From the NCBI RefSeq assembly GCF_032598785.1, contig NZ_CP102984.1: a DNA stretch of 64,000 bases; one strand, written 5' to 3'. The stretch comes from Terrisporobacter petrolearius (lineage in GTDB: Bacteria; Bacillota; Clostridia; Peptostreptococcales; Peptostreptococcaceae). Below the pieces are notes generated by a model. That model was not told the origin of the DNA and made no database searches. It worked only from the letters and a program-made list of their open reading frames with translations. Below are positions 52,905 to 61,742 of this stretch, piece by piece. The translations under genes were made by a program, and so were the position numbers. Positions within the stretch are counted from its first letter, which is position 1; each line of letters starts with the position of its first letter.

Positions 52905-53034
52905 ATATTTGTTAGTAACTACTTTTTTCATTTGAAAGTAAATTAAGCTTAAGATATTGAAAGAATATAGTTATTTACTATTTATTTACATTAATTATTA
53001 GTTTGATATAATTGGTCTTGGAAGGGGGGCTAAG

Positions 53035-53145
53035 ATGCAATTAAATAAAAAAATAACTACAGGTTTTGCATTAGTTCTTTCATTAACAATAATAAGATCA
53101 TCATTCAGTGAAATAGTTAATTCAATAGAATCAGTGAAAACATAA
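53035..53145 (+). CDS. 36-residue peptide or truncated secreted-protein start
   Basis: ATG after a strong GGAAGGGGGG site. The frame reads MQLNKKITTGFALVLSLTII, then RSSFSEIVNSIESVKT. A hydrophobic stretch after three basic residues resembles a signal peptide. It may be a small membrane peptide or the remaining 5' end of a lost gene. Confidence 0.35.
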   Translation: MQLNKKITTGFALVLSLTIIRSSFSEIVNSIESVKT

Positions 53146-53200
53146 ATTTACAGTAATGATAAGGTTTATAGAATGAATTTATTGAAGGGGGGAAATAGAA

Positions 53201-53917
53201 ATGTTTAAGAAAAAAATAGGCTTAATTTTAATTTTAGCTACTTTAGGTATATCAACAATTGTATTTGTATTTGCAAATAAAAATGATGATGAAAAAATAA
53301 CGAAAAGTACTGAATTAGCTAATGAAAAAGAATCAGAAAAAAAATCACATGAAAATTTAGGGGATTTGAGTATTAAAGAATTAACAGAAATTAGAGATGA
53401 AGAAATTGATAAAAACTTAGAGGGGCTTAAAGTCTGTGGATATACAAAAGATGAAATTAAAGAGTGTAAACATTATATTTTGGATCCTGATTGGAGCCCT
53501 GGGCTAGTTGGATACATAAACCACAAATATAAGGATTTAACAGAAAAAGATAAATTAATAAGAGAAATTCAGCTTGTTAGATATGTAAATGATAGTAATG
53601 AAACAATGGATGCTTCAGGTGCATATTTTAAAGCAACAAATGAAGACTATCAAATAAGTAGTTACCTTTCAAAACATGGACGAAATGGAAGCTTTGTATC
53701 CTATGATAATATGAGGTTTTTAATTCAAAATATAGATGAATTATGTAAATATATTGACTTTGATAGTTATGAAATAGTAGATATTCTTAATCCGTATCAT
53801 TCAGAAAGTTTTTCAAATGATCAGAAGAAGTCTTTAAACGAAGAGTGGGAAAAAGTTTATTCAAAGGAAAATCTTGAGCCAAAGCTTAAAAATCAAATAA
53901 AAAGTATCATAAAATAA
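53201..53917 (+). CDS. Membrane-anchored extracytoplasmic protein, unknown
   Basis: A 238-residue protein. Residues 5-24 form an N-terminal membrane segment or uncleaved signal (IGLILILATLGISTIVFVFA), followed by a polar, acidic, charged linker and a mostly helical domain (about 60-235) with ELTEIRDEEIDKNLEGLKVCGYTKDEIKECKHYIL, here described by the two Cys at about 78 and 87. No family was recognised. GAAGGGGGG precedes the ATG. It lies in a run of three exported or lipoprotein genes, without a shared operon signal. Confidence 0.55.
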   Translation: MFKKKIGLILILATLGISTIVFVFANKNDDEKITKSTELANEKESEKKSHENLGDLSIKELTEIRDEEIDKNLEGLKVCGYTKDEIKECKHYILDPDWSPGLVGYINHKYKDLTEKDKLIREIQLVRYVNDSNETMDASGAYFKATNEDYQISSYLSKHGRNGSFVSYDNMRFLIQNIDELCKYIDFDSYEIVDILNPYHSESFSNDQKKSLNEEWEKVYSKENLEPKLKNQIKSIIK

Positions 53918-54031
53918 AAATGTATATTAAAAAATAAAAAATACAATTAGTTGTAAACCTTTATGGAAAAATAATCTATATTTTGATATAATTACAATGG
54001 AAAATATAGATTATAAGGTGAAGTATACAAA

Positions 54032-54849
54032 ATGAAAAAGAAGTTAATATGGGTATGCATATTAAGTATGCTTTTACTAGTAGGGTGTAAAAGTGATGCT
54101 GCATACAATAAAGTCATAGAATCGGGGAATGAGGCTTTAAAAAACAAAAAATATGAGGATGCCATAACAGAGTTTGAAAAGGCATTGGAAGAAAAGAAAA
54201 ATGACAAGGTGGCAACTGATTTATACAATCAAAGTGAGCAATATGTTAAAGCTTTAAAATCTTATGAAAAAAGTGATTTTGGTCAATCGTTACAATTTTT
54301 AGATGAAGTTATAAACTTTGAAAATGGATCTGATATTTTGGTTCAAGAAGCTAAAACTTTAAAAGAAAAAGCTGAAAAAGACAAAGAATTAAATGAAAAA
54401 ATTGATAAATTAACGAAATCATCTCAAGATTATTTTTCTAATAAAAATTACTCAAAAGCAATAAAAGATATTGACAAAGCATTACATCTTATAAAGGGCA
54501 ATAAGTCTTATGATTCAAAAAAAGAAACTTTAACTAATATAAAAGAAGATTATGAAAATGCTATAGAAAAAATAGCTAAAATGGCTAAAGAAGAAGAGAA
54601 GAGAATACAAGAGGAAGCTAAAAAGAAAGAAAAAAGTTTAAATAGTACTGGAATTTCTGAAGATAAAGCAAAAAAAATACTTGCAAATTACTTTAGAAAA
54701 AAATTGATCATGCTCCAAATACAATTGAAGTATATGAAGTAATAGGAAATAGATATCATATGACTGCTGATAATTACAATGACAATGGAATGAGAGAAAC
54801 TTATGGATGGTGGTATGTAGATAAGTCCACAGGAGAAGTATCTAGATAG
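54032..54849 (+). pseudogene. TPR-like lipoprotein with an A7 frameshift near its C-terminus
   Basis: The N-terminus is a lipoprotein signal peptide with lipobox LLVGCK (Cys19). TPR-like helices follow (GNEALKNKKYEDAITEFEKAL; SQDYFSNKNYSKAIKDIDKAL), then a charged coiled coil (IAKMAKEEEKRIQEEAKKKE) and the beginning of a C-terminal domain. At 54696-54702, TTT AGA AAA AAA TTG shifts the frame, ending at 54742. In the -1 frame the sequence continues as IDHAPNTIEVYEVIGNRYHM and ends GWWYVDKSTGEVSR at 54849, a typical finish. A AAA AAA is a classic -1 slippery site, so programmed slippage is possible, as is a single-base loss. Confidence 0.75.
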
Positions 54850-54935
54850 TTGTCACTATTTAAGAATAAATGTTTAAAATTAATGAAAAATAAATTAAAG
54901 TGTGTTACACTTATATCAATAAAATAATTTGAAAC

Positions 54936-54970
54936 GAAGCCATGAAGGTTTTTACCTTCATGGCTTTTTT
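54936..54970 (+). terminator. Terminator before the methyltransferase gene
   Basis: GAAGCCATGAAGGT and ACCTTCATGGCTTT, then TTTT. An ATG in the left arm (54942) opens a longer frame into the methyltransferase but lies inside the hairpin. Confidence 0.88.
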
Positions 54971-54989
54971 GTTGTTAGGGGGGAATGTT

Positions 54990-55589
54990 TTGGGACAAGC
55001 AGATTTTTTTAATTCTGTAGCTAAAAACTGGGATAATATAATTAATGTAGATGAATCTAAAATTAATTATTTATTGAACAAGCTTAAAATTCAAGAAGAC
55101 GATGAAATTTTGGACATAGGTACTGGAACGGGAGTTTTAATACCCTTTTTAAATGAAAGAGTATGTACTGGAAGTATAAAAGGTGTAGATATTTCTGAAG
55201 GAATGCTAGAAGTTGCTAAAAGTAAATTTAATCATTTGAGTAATGTTGATTTTGAATTAGTAAATGTTGAAAAGGAAGAGTTGAAACATCAATATGACAA
55301 AATAATTCTATACTCCATGTATCCTCATTTAGAAAATAAAACACAAACTATTTCAAATCTTGTAAAAGATAGTTTAAAAGAAGATGGAATACTTATGATT
55401 GCTCACTCAGATAGTAGAGAGTTTTTAAATAATCTTCATAGAAATGCTGATGAAAGAGTACATGAATCAATATTAATGGAAATAAATGAACAAAAAAATG
55501 TTTTTATTAATGCTGGGTTAAAGGTAATTGAAGCCTTTGAAAATGATGAAATGTACTATGTAGTTATAGAAAAAATTAAAAAAATTTGA
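54990..55589 (+). CDS. Class I SAM-dependent methyltransferase
   Basis: The TTG at 54990 is selected: GGGGGG is 6 bases upstream, and the alternative ATG 54942 is in the left arm of a terminator. The 199-residue protein (MGQADFFNSVAKNWDNI) has the SAM-binding motif EILDIGTGTGVLIPFL (about 39-54) with GVDISEGMLEVAKSKF and an acidic residue at motif II. It probably methylates a small molecule. The following gene, 63 bases on, encodes an ECF transporter S component, a pairing seen in clostridia that suggests a vitamin- or tetrapyrrole-like substrate; which one is not visible. Confidence 0.82.
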   Translation: MGQADFFNSVAKNWDNIINVDESKINYLLNKLKIQEDDEILDIGTGTGVLIPFLNERVCTGSIKGVDISEGMLEVAKSKFNHLSNVDFELVNVEKEELKHQYDKIILYSMYPHLENKTQTISNLVKDSLKEDGILMIAHSDSREFLNNLHRNADERVHESILMEINEQKNVFINAGLKVIEAFENDEMYYVVIEKIKKI

Positions 55590-55652
55590 AAGAATTATCA
55601 AGGGAATTATATTTATTTAAATTTGTAATTAATAAATAGGGGGATTTATTTT

Positions 55653-56171
55653 ATGAAGACAAAAAAATTAATATTATCAGGATTTTTTATTGCATGTGGT
55701 ATTGTTTTACCAATGGTATTTCACATGTTTAGCATGGGAGGATCTATGTTTTTACCAATGCATATACCAGTTTTAATAGCAGGATATTTCTTGGGACCAA
55801 TATATGGGGCAGGTGTGGGAATAATTACTCCAGTGCTTAGTGGACTATTAACAGGGATGCCACCTTTAGTTCCAGGGATGCCAATTATTGCTTTTGAACT
55901 TTGTGGATACGGATTAATTTCAGGGTTAGTATTTAGCAAAACAAATAAAGTGTACTTATCTTTAATTGTGGCCATGATAGTGGGAAGACTATTTGCAGTT
56001 GCGGGAGCATATACAGTGGCTTTAACTTTGGCACCTAAAATAAACCCAATTATGTATGTAGTCGGAGGTTTAACTACTGCTATATCAGGTATGCTGATAC
56101 AATTGATATTTATACCAATATTAATTAAAATATTAATGAATAGTGAAGAAATATCTAAAGCAATAGCTTAA
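55653..56171 (+). CDS. ECF transporter substrate-binding (S) component
   Basis: A 172-residue membrane protein with five or six helices, in the length range of ECF S components. Segments MFLPMHIPVLIAGYFLGPIYGAGVGIITP (about 34-62) and MPPLVPGMPIIAFELCGYGLISG (about 72-94) fit the group. The S component binds one vitamin-like substrate and works with shared EcfA/A'/T genes elsewhere. It may be co-transcribed with the methyltransferase. GGGGGATT precedes the ATG; a strong terminator follows. Confidence 0.82.
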   Translation: MKTKKLILSGFFIACGIVLPMVFHMFSMGGSMFLPMHIPVLIAGYFLGPIYGAGVGIITPVLSGLLTGMPPLVPGMPIIAFELCGYGLISGLVFSKTNKVYLSLIVAMIVGRLFAVAGAYTVALTLAPKINPIMYVVGGLTTAISGMLIQLIFIPILIKILMNSEEISKAIA

Positions 56172-56203
56172 ATTAAATAGCATACTTTTACATAAAATAA
56201 ATA

Positions 56204-56236
56204 AAATGCCATTGAAAAATCAATGGCATTTTATTT
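56204..56236 (+). terminator. Terminator of the ECF S component
   Basis: AAAATGCCATTGA and TCAATGGCATTTT with a 4-base loop; an in-frame ATG inside it (56223) is not the start of rtcB. Confidence 0.9.
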
Positions 56237-56306
56237 GCAAAAAATTCACAATTATAAAAATAAAAATGATAAGATAATATTACAAAATAAAAAGGGTGTG
56301 AAAATT

Positions 56307-57527
56307 ATGATAGAAGTAAGGGGAAAATACAACTGGGCTAAAATATTTGCTGATAAGATTGATGAAAAATCAATGGAACAAATAGAAGAGCTTTGTGACC
56401 AAGAATTTGTAAAAAATGGGAAAATAAGAATAATGCCAGATGCTCATGCAAGTGCAGGATGCGTTATTGGATTTACTGCAAAGCTTGGGGATATGGTCAT
56501 ACCTAATATAGTAGGTGTGGACATTGGATGTGGAATGTTTACTGTAGAACTAGGAAAAATAGATTTCCCATTAGATAAGCTAGATAATATTATTAATCAA
56601 TATGTACCTTCTGGTAAAAATGTTCATGAAGGTAAAAAATATAATTTTACTAAATTACAAGATTTATTTTGTTATAGAGAACTAAAACAAAGCAAATGGA
56701 TAGAAAGAAGTATAGGCACTTTAGGTGGGGGAAATCACTTTATTGAAGTTGATGAAGATAAGAACAAAAACAAATACTTAGTAATACATTCTGGTAGCAG
56801 AAATTTAGGAAGACAAGTTGCAGAGTACTATCAAAGTTTAGCAATAGAGTTATGTAGTGGCAAAGAAAAGTTTTATGAAGAAAAAGAAAAATTAATAAAA
56901 ACATTTAAAGCACAAGGAAAAAGAAAAGAGATTCAAAATGAATTAAAAAAGTTAATAAAAAAATATGAAGGTTTAAAACCCAAATATCCTAGAGACTTAT
57001 GTTTTTTAAGTGGAAAATATAGAGAAGAATACTTACATGACATGAAAATTTGTCAGGAGTACGCTGAGGTAAATAGAGAAGTCATGGCAAATATAATTTT
57101 AAATAAATTGATAAATAGAAGTGTTGATGATTTTAGTCACTTCCATACAACTCACAATTACATAAATTTTAAAGATAATATAATAAGGAAGGGAAGCATA
57201 TCATCTTATGAAGGAGAAAAGCTACTTATACCAATAAATATGAGAGATGGAAGTATACTTGCCATAGGAAAAGGAAATGAAGATTGGAACTTCTCAGCAC
57301 CCCATGGAGCAGGAAGACTTATGAGCAGAACAGAAGCAAAGTTAAAGTTAAATCTTAATGACTTTGAAAAAACTATGAAAGATATTTGGACCACTTCTGT
57401 ATGTAAAGAAACAATAGATGAAGCACCAATGGCATATAAACCTATAGAGGATATTTTAAGGTTTGTTGGTGATACAGTAGATATAATTGATGTAATTAAA
57501 CCAATATATAATTTCAAATCAAAATAA
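56307..57527 (+). CDS. rtcB: RtcB-family RNA-splicing ligase
   Basis: The start at 56307 (MIEVRGKYNWAKIF) follows AAAAGGGTG; an upstream ATG is inside a terminator. The 406-residue protein has the Mn/GTP-binding residues in GVDIGCGMFTVEL (Cys about 79), GGNHFIEVD (His about 147), HSGSRNLGR (His about 163) and APHGAGRLMSR (catalytic His about 333). It joins RNA 3'-phosphate or 2',3'-cyclic-phosphate ends to 5'-OH ends, in RNA repair. It is of the short bacterial form. No archease or RtcA neighbour is seen. Confidence 0.92.
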   Translation: MIEVRGKYNWAKIFADKIDEKSMEQIEELCDQEFVKNGKIRIMPDAHASAGCVIGFTAKLGDMVIPNIVGVDIGCGMFTVELGKIDFPLDKLDNIINQYVPSGKNVHEGKKYNFTKLQDLFCYRELKQSKWIERSIGTLGGGNHFIEVDEDKNKNKYLVIHSGSRNLGRQVAEYYQSLAIELCSGKEKFYEEKEKLIKTFKAQGKRKEIQNELKKLIKKYEGLKPKYPRDLCFLSGKYREEYLHDMKICQEYAEVNREVMANIILNKLINRSVDDFSHFHTTHNYINFKDNIIRKGSISSYEGEKLLIPINMRDGSILAIGKGNEDWNFSAPHGAGRLMSRTEAKLKLNLNDFEKTMKDIWTTSVCKETIDEAPMAYKPIEDILRFVGDTVDIIDVIKPIYNFKSK

Positions 57528-57546
57528 AAACGTATTAGGGGGTATT

Positions 57547-58458
57547 ATGTTTTCAAAGAAAGAAGATCTTGTTAATTTAGCCAAAGAAAGTAAAAAGTTG
57601 CCTAATTTTATTTGGGCAACAATTTTGGCTTTTTTATTTATGACTGGAGGTCAAATTATAGGTGGAATTTGTATAATTCCACTGTATATAATTTTATCAT
57701 TCTCCCATAGTATATCACCAAACTTAAAAATATTAGAACTATTTATTCAATTAGGCTCATTTGTATTTATATCACTTCTAGTATTTGTAAGAGTTAAATA
57801 TATTGAAAAGAGAAGTATTTCCACTCTTGGATTTAGCAAAGATAGTTGGCTTAAAAAATATATTAAAGGTTTTGTGGTTGGTCTTGTAATGATGTCTATG
57901 GTAGTATTAATACTATGCTTATTTGGATGTATTTCTGTAGAGAAAAATCCTAGTCAACCTATTGGCATATCCGCAATTGGAGGAGTAATTATCATATTAA
58001 TTGGTTGGATTATCCAAGGTGGTACGGAAGAAATAGTAACTAGAGGTTGGCTAATGAATATTTTAGCGGCTAGATACAATAAAGCTTTTGCATTAATTCT
58101 TTCCTCTACCATATTTGGACTTATGCATTTATTCAATCCTGATGTTAACTACGTTGCAGTAATTAATATTATTTTAGTAGGACTTTTTTATGGTATCTAT
58201 GTTACAAAAACTAATGATCTTTGGGCCGTTTGTGGTATGCATTCAGCATGGAATTTCGCTCAAGGGAATATATTTGGATTTGAAGTTAGTGGACTAAATG
58301 TGAGTGTTTCTAGTATTGTTGATTTAAATTTAGTCGGAAGTGATATGATTAGTGGGGGAACTTTTGGACCAGAAGCAGGACTTATAGCTACCTTTATTTT
58401 GATTTCTTCTATAGCTATAGTTTTTACACTTGATAAGAAAGTATATTTTACCAAGTAG
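57547..58458 (+). CDS. CPBP-family intramembrane metalloprotease
   Basis: A 303-residue membrane protein with about 7 helices. The CPBP/Abi active-site motif TEEIVTRGW (EExxxR, about 160-168) is followed by the His motif FGLMHLFNPDVN (about 194) and AVCGMHSAWNF (about 229). These proteases act in bacteriocin immunity, protein modification or signalling within membranes. The gene begins 20 bases after rtcB with GGGGG, so it may be in the same transcript. Confidence 0.85.
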   Translation: MFSKKEDLVNLAKESKKLPNFIWATILAFLFMTGGQIIGGICIIPLYIILSFSHSISPNLKILELFIQLGSFVFISLLVFVRVKYIEKRSISTLGFSKDSWLKKYIKGFVVGLVMMSMVVLILCLFGCISVEKNPSQPIGISAIGGVIIILIGWIIQGGTEEIVTRGWLMNILAARYNKAFALILSSTIFGLMHLFNPDVNYVAVINIILVGLFYGIYVTKTNDLWAVCGMHSAWNFAQGNIFGFEVSGLNVSVSSIVDLNLVGSDMISGGTFGPEAGLIATFILISSIAIVFTLDKKVYFTK

Positions 58459-58478
58459 GAAAATAGAGGGAGATTCAT

Positions 58479-58607
58479 GTTAATTGGGAAAAACAAAATG
58501 AAAAAATAATTGTTTATGATAATGCTATTATTACTTTTAGTGTTTCTGAGGTAAAATACAACAAAAATGATATAGAAATGATTAAGGAAAAACTTTTAAA
58601 TAATTGA
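58479..58607 (+). pseudogene. Small frameshifted open frame, about 42 residues
   Basis: AGGGAG precedes an ATG at 58479 that soon meets a stop, while another frame from about 58485 reads NWEKQNEKIIVYDNAIITFS and ends VKYNKNDIEMIKEKLLNN at 58607. A single-base change would join them. Family not recognised; could be a small protein gene. Confidence 0.4.
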
Positions 58608-58614
58608 TAATTTG

Positions 58615-58648
58615 AAAAGCTACTGATTTTAGCTCAGTAGCTTTTGTA
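58615..58648 (+). terminator. Terminator after the small frame
   Basis: AAAAGCTACTGA and TCAGTAGCTTTT with a 7-base loop, followed by GTAGTTT. Confidence 0.88.
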
Positions 58649-58700
58649 GTTTAAGTTCGCTATAAAATTAATAGTATCCTAGAAATTAATAAAGAATAAG

Positions 58701-59441
58701 TTATTTATTATTATTTGGTAATTTACTATTTAATTCAAACTTAGACATCCAAAGTACTAATGATAATAATAAAAAACTGCAAACCCAAATAGATTTAGTA
58801 CTTACAGCAATAGAAATTATAGTCCCAGGTATGGCACCTAGGGCAAAAGAAAATGTAAGAACTGTAAAGGTAAGTAGTTTTACAAGAGAATCTTTACTCC
58901 TTTCATCCAATACATTATAGAATAATTGGGCAACAGTTCTAAGATTACCTGTACAAATTGTTGTATTATATGCAATACCAAAGCAGTTTCTAAATAGGCA
59001 TAATAAATATCCCATGAAAAAAGAAACAAGACTAGTAACAATATAGTCTGGTATATATTTAGGCAATAAACCAATACAAAACAATGCCATAGCTTCTAAA
59101 ACAAGGGCCATTTTTCTCCAATCGCCTTTGTACTTCTTTTTTATAATTAGAGCTTTAATAAATTCACTGAATGTAGCACCTAGTATACATGCAATTATAG
59201 GCATAAAATGATTTAGTGCTCTTTGCCATTGACCAAGTGCAATGCTAATTCCAAATATAGACATATTTGCCGTATGCATATTAGCCAAAACACCATTTCT
59301 TGTAATGTATGTATATGCATTCATATAACCTCCAATAAAGGTTATTATCATTAAAAAAAGAGGCCTATCCCAAGGAGCAATTTCTTTATTTATTTTTGAA
59401 GATTTATTAGTTTCATCTATTTTTTCTTTATCATACTTCAT
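58701..59441 (-). CDS. YoaK/DUF1275-family membrane protein
   Basis: A 246-residue membrane protein with 6 helices. The family motif MIITFIGGYMNAYTYITRNGVLANMHTANM (about 31-60) is clear, along with FRNCFGIAYNTTICTGNLRTVAQLF (about 150-175). YoaK proteins are of unknown transport or signalling function. AAGAGGTG precedes the start on the minus strand. It is divergent from the ftsZ-like gene, with 309 bases between. Confidence 0.87.
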   Translation of the reverse strand: MKYDKEKIDETNKSSKINKEIAPWDRPLFLMIITFIGGYMNAYTYITRNGVLANMHTANMSIFGISIALGQWQRALNHFMPIIACILGATFSEFIKALIIKKKYKGDWRKMALVLEAMALFCIGLLPKYIPDYIVTSLVSFFMGYLLCLFRNCFGIAYNTTICTGNLRTVAQLFYNVLDERSKDSLVKLLTFTVLTFSFALGAIPGTIISIAVSTKSIWVCSFLLLSLVLWMSKFELNSKLPNNNK

Positions 59442-59750
59442 ACTCTTACACCTCTTTTCATCTTATATTAACTATTTAACATATTATCATAAAATGCTGG
59501 CAAATATTCACTAATTATAGGAAAATATAAAATAAGTTGGATTATAAAATATAAGTAAGGTGTAGGAGTGTGAATTAATTTCTTACTATTTTAGTTGAAA
59601 TAAGTGGAAAATAATGATATTTTTACAAAATTCGATATAAATGTTATAAAATATTTAGTATAATTAAATGGTGTATGCAAAGGCATTTTATTATTCAAAG
59701 GGTTATGAATAAAAATTTAGAAAAAATTATTAAGTAGGAAGGGTAGAATA
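59442..59750. other. Divergent promoter region between yoaK-like and ftsZ-like genes
   Basis: 309 AT-rich bases. GTATAATT near 59657 resembles a -10 toward the ftsZ-like gene. No operator or repeat is evident. Confidence 0.4.
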
Positions 59751-60707
59751 ATGAGCGAAAACAGAATTAATATAGAGCTTGATAACGATGATGTTGTAAT
59801 AAAAGTTATGGGTATTGGAGGCGGAGGAAACAACGCAGTCAACAGAATGATTAGTGAAGGAGTAAAAGGCATAGACTTTATTTCTGTAAATACTGACAAA
59901 CAAGCACTATTTTCTTCAATGGCAAACAAGCAAATTCAAATAGGAGAAAAAGTAACTAGAGGTTTAGGTGCTGGGGCGAAACCACAAGTAGGTAAAGATG
60001 CAGCTAAAGAAAGTAGAACACAAATAATAAATGAACTTGAAGGTACGGATATAGTATTTGTAACTGCAGGTATGGGTGGAGGTACTGGAACAGGTGCGGC
60101 TCCAATAGTTGCAAACATTGCAAAAGAAATGGGAATTCTTACAATAGGTGTTGTTACAAAGCCTTTTGGATTTGAAGGTAGAGTTAGAAAGAATAACGCT
60201 GATGAAGGAATAAAAAATCTTCAAGAAAATGTTGATACATTAATAACTGTGCCAAATGATAAATTATTACAAATAGTGTCTCAAAATACATCAATGATGG
60301 ATGCATTTTCTATGGCAGATAATGTATTAAAGCAAGGGATACAATCAATATCTGATCTAATAAAAATGCCAGGACTAATAAATTTAGATTTTGCTGATGT
60401 TAGTTCAATAATGAAGGATAAAGGATTAGCATATATAGGTATAGGTACAGCCAGTGGAGAAAATAGAGCAGTAGAAGCTGCTAAAGAAGCAGTAGAATCA
60501 CCTCTTCTTGAAACTGCTATAACAGGTGCAAAAGGAATATTACTTAATATTGCCAGTGGAGGAGATTTAACATTATTTGAAGTTAATGATGCATCAAGTT
60601 TAGTGACAGAATTATGTGATCCTGAGGCTAATATTATATTTGGTACTTCTGTTAGAGAAGATTTAGGCGATGAAATAATGCTAACTGTAATAGCGACAGA
60701 TTTTTAA
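59751..60707 (+). CDS. ftsZ: FtsZ-family GTPase lacking the C-terminal linker and tail
   Basis: A 318-residue FtsZ with the nucleotide site IGGGGNNAVNRM (about 22-33), tubulin signature GMGGGTGTGAAP (about 106-117) and T7 synergy loop NLDFADVSSIM (about 208-218). It ends EIMLTVIATDF, the last strand of the globular domain. The usual 60-100-residue linker and conserved tail that bind FtsA, SepF, ZapD or EzrA are absent, with a terminator directly after the stop. It is a free-standing gene, away from any division cluster, so it is probably an extra paralog that can polymerise but not attach to the membrane by the usual route. Confidence 0.9.
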   Translation: MSENRINIELDNDDVVIKVMGIGGGGNNAVNRMISEGVKGIDFISVNTDKQALFSSMANKQIQIGEKVTRGLGAGAKPQVGKDAAKESRTQIINELEGTDIVFVTAGMGGGTGTGAAPIVANIAKEMGILTIGVVTKPFGFEGRVRKNNADEGIKNLQENVDTLITVPNDKLLQIVSQNTSMMDAFSMADNVLKQGIQSISDLIKMPGLINLDFADVSSIMKDKGLAYIGIGTASGENRAVEAAKEAVESPLLETAITGAKGILLNIASGGDLTLFEVNDASSLVTELCDPEANIIFGTSVREDLGDEIMLTVIATDF

Positions 60708-60723
60708 TTAAATACATATTTAT

Positions 60724-60764
60724 AAAAAAGCATATAATTTTTTCTAAATTATATGCTTTTTTAT
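60724..60764 (+). terminator. Terminator of the ftsZ-like gene
   Basis: AAAAAAGCATATAATTT and AAATTATATGCTTTTTT form a 17-bp stem with a 5-base loop. Confidence 0.92.
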
Positions 60765-60851
60765 ATTAAACTTTACGAAAGATATATAACTTAGATATCA
60801 TATGATTATAAGCGATTTTATTAATTATAATTTAACAGGGGTGAAGAAGGA

Positions 60852-61628
60852 ATGAAAAATATAGGTATAGTCTATTTTTCTGGAACAGGAAATACAAAAT
60901 TCGTAGCAAATAATATTAAAAGAGAGCTTGAAATATATAATAAAGAGGTTAACTTAATAAATATAGAAAAAGGTAATATAAACCTAAAGGATTATGATTC
61001 TATAATAATTGGAGGACCTGTATATGTAGACAGATATCCAGAAATATTGATTAAATATATGGAAGAAAATCTAAAAGGTTTTACAGGTAAGTGTATGTTA
61101 TTTTCTACACAAGCTTAAGATAAAGAAGCTATAGCTTTTCAACACTGTATACATAGAGTACCTTTTTTGAATGTAACTTATACTATGTTTATACCTATGC
61201 CCAATAATTTTTATAATTTTATGTTTAAAAGATCTTCAAAGGAAGAGGAAAATCAACTATTATTAGAGTCTATAAATTTGATTAGAAGTGGGATTAAAGA
61301 TTTTTTAGAAGGAATAACAAAAACATATCCAAAGAAAAATATAAATGAAAGAATTATCGATTTAGTTTATCATATAGTTTATCCCCATTATGTAAACTAT
61401 GTAACTAAAAAAATTTCCATAGAAAAAGACAAATGTATAAATTGCAAAATGTGTGAAATGAGATGCCCAGTGCAAAGCATTAGAATTAATGATAAAGTTC
61501 CTTTTAAAAAAGATTGTTTACTTTGTCAAAGATGTATGAGTAGTTGTCCTAGAGATGCCTTTTCTTATAATGGGAAAAGCTTTATTCAATATAATCCTGA
61601 TTTTAATACATTTAAGACAATAAAATGA
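60852..61628 (+). pseudogene. EFR1-type flavodoxin/ferredoxin protein with one in-frame stop
   Basis: The first part (60852-61118) is a flavodoxin fold: IGIVYFSGTGNTKFVANNI and DSIIIGGPVYVDRYPEI. A TAA at 61116-61118 interrupts, but the same frame continues without any shift as DKEAIAFQHCIHRVPFLNVT to the end, with a two-[4Fe-4S] ferredoxin domain (CINCKMCEMRCPVQSI; CLLCQRCMSSCPRDAF). This is the standard EFR1 arrangement. A single nonsense codon (in place of a Gly or similar) therefore breaks the gene; both halves would otherwise be intact. An ATG at 61167 could restart the second half but has no good ribosome site. Confidence 0.82.
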
Positions 61629-61653
61629 CCTATTATTTATAGGTCATTTTTAA
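61622..61653 (+). terminator. Terminator of the EFR1-type gene
   Basis: AAAATGACCTA and TAGGTCATTTT with a 7-base loop; overlaps the stop codon. Confidence 0.9.
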
Positions 61654-61742
61654 ATTCCACTAATATATACATGAATGTTAAGGATAGTTGGTAGAATTAA
61701 TAGTATATATCAAATATTATTAATATAGGAGGTATGAAAAAT

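Larger units (their letters stand above)
51424..52932 (+). terminator. Enoate reductase terminator split by the second IS3 copy
   Basis: AAAGTAGTTACTAA (51424-51437) and TTAGTAACTACTTT (52912-52925) followed by TTT are terminator arms separated by the element. Confidence 0.8.

Noticed and set aside
61116..61118. Selenocysteine or stop-codon recoding at the in-frame TAA of the EFR1-type gene
   Set aside because: UAA does not encode selenocysteine, and no recoding signal is evident; simple nonsense mutation is the better explanation.
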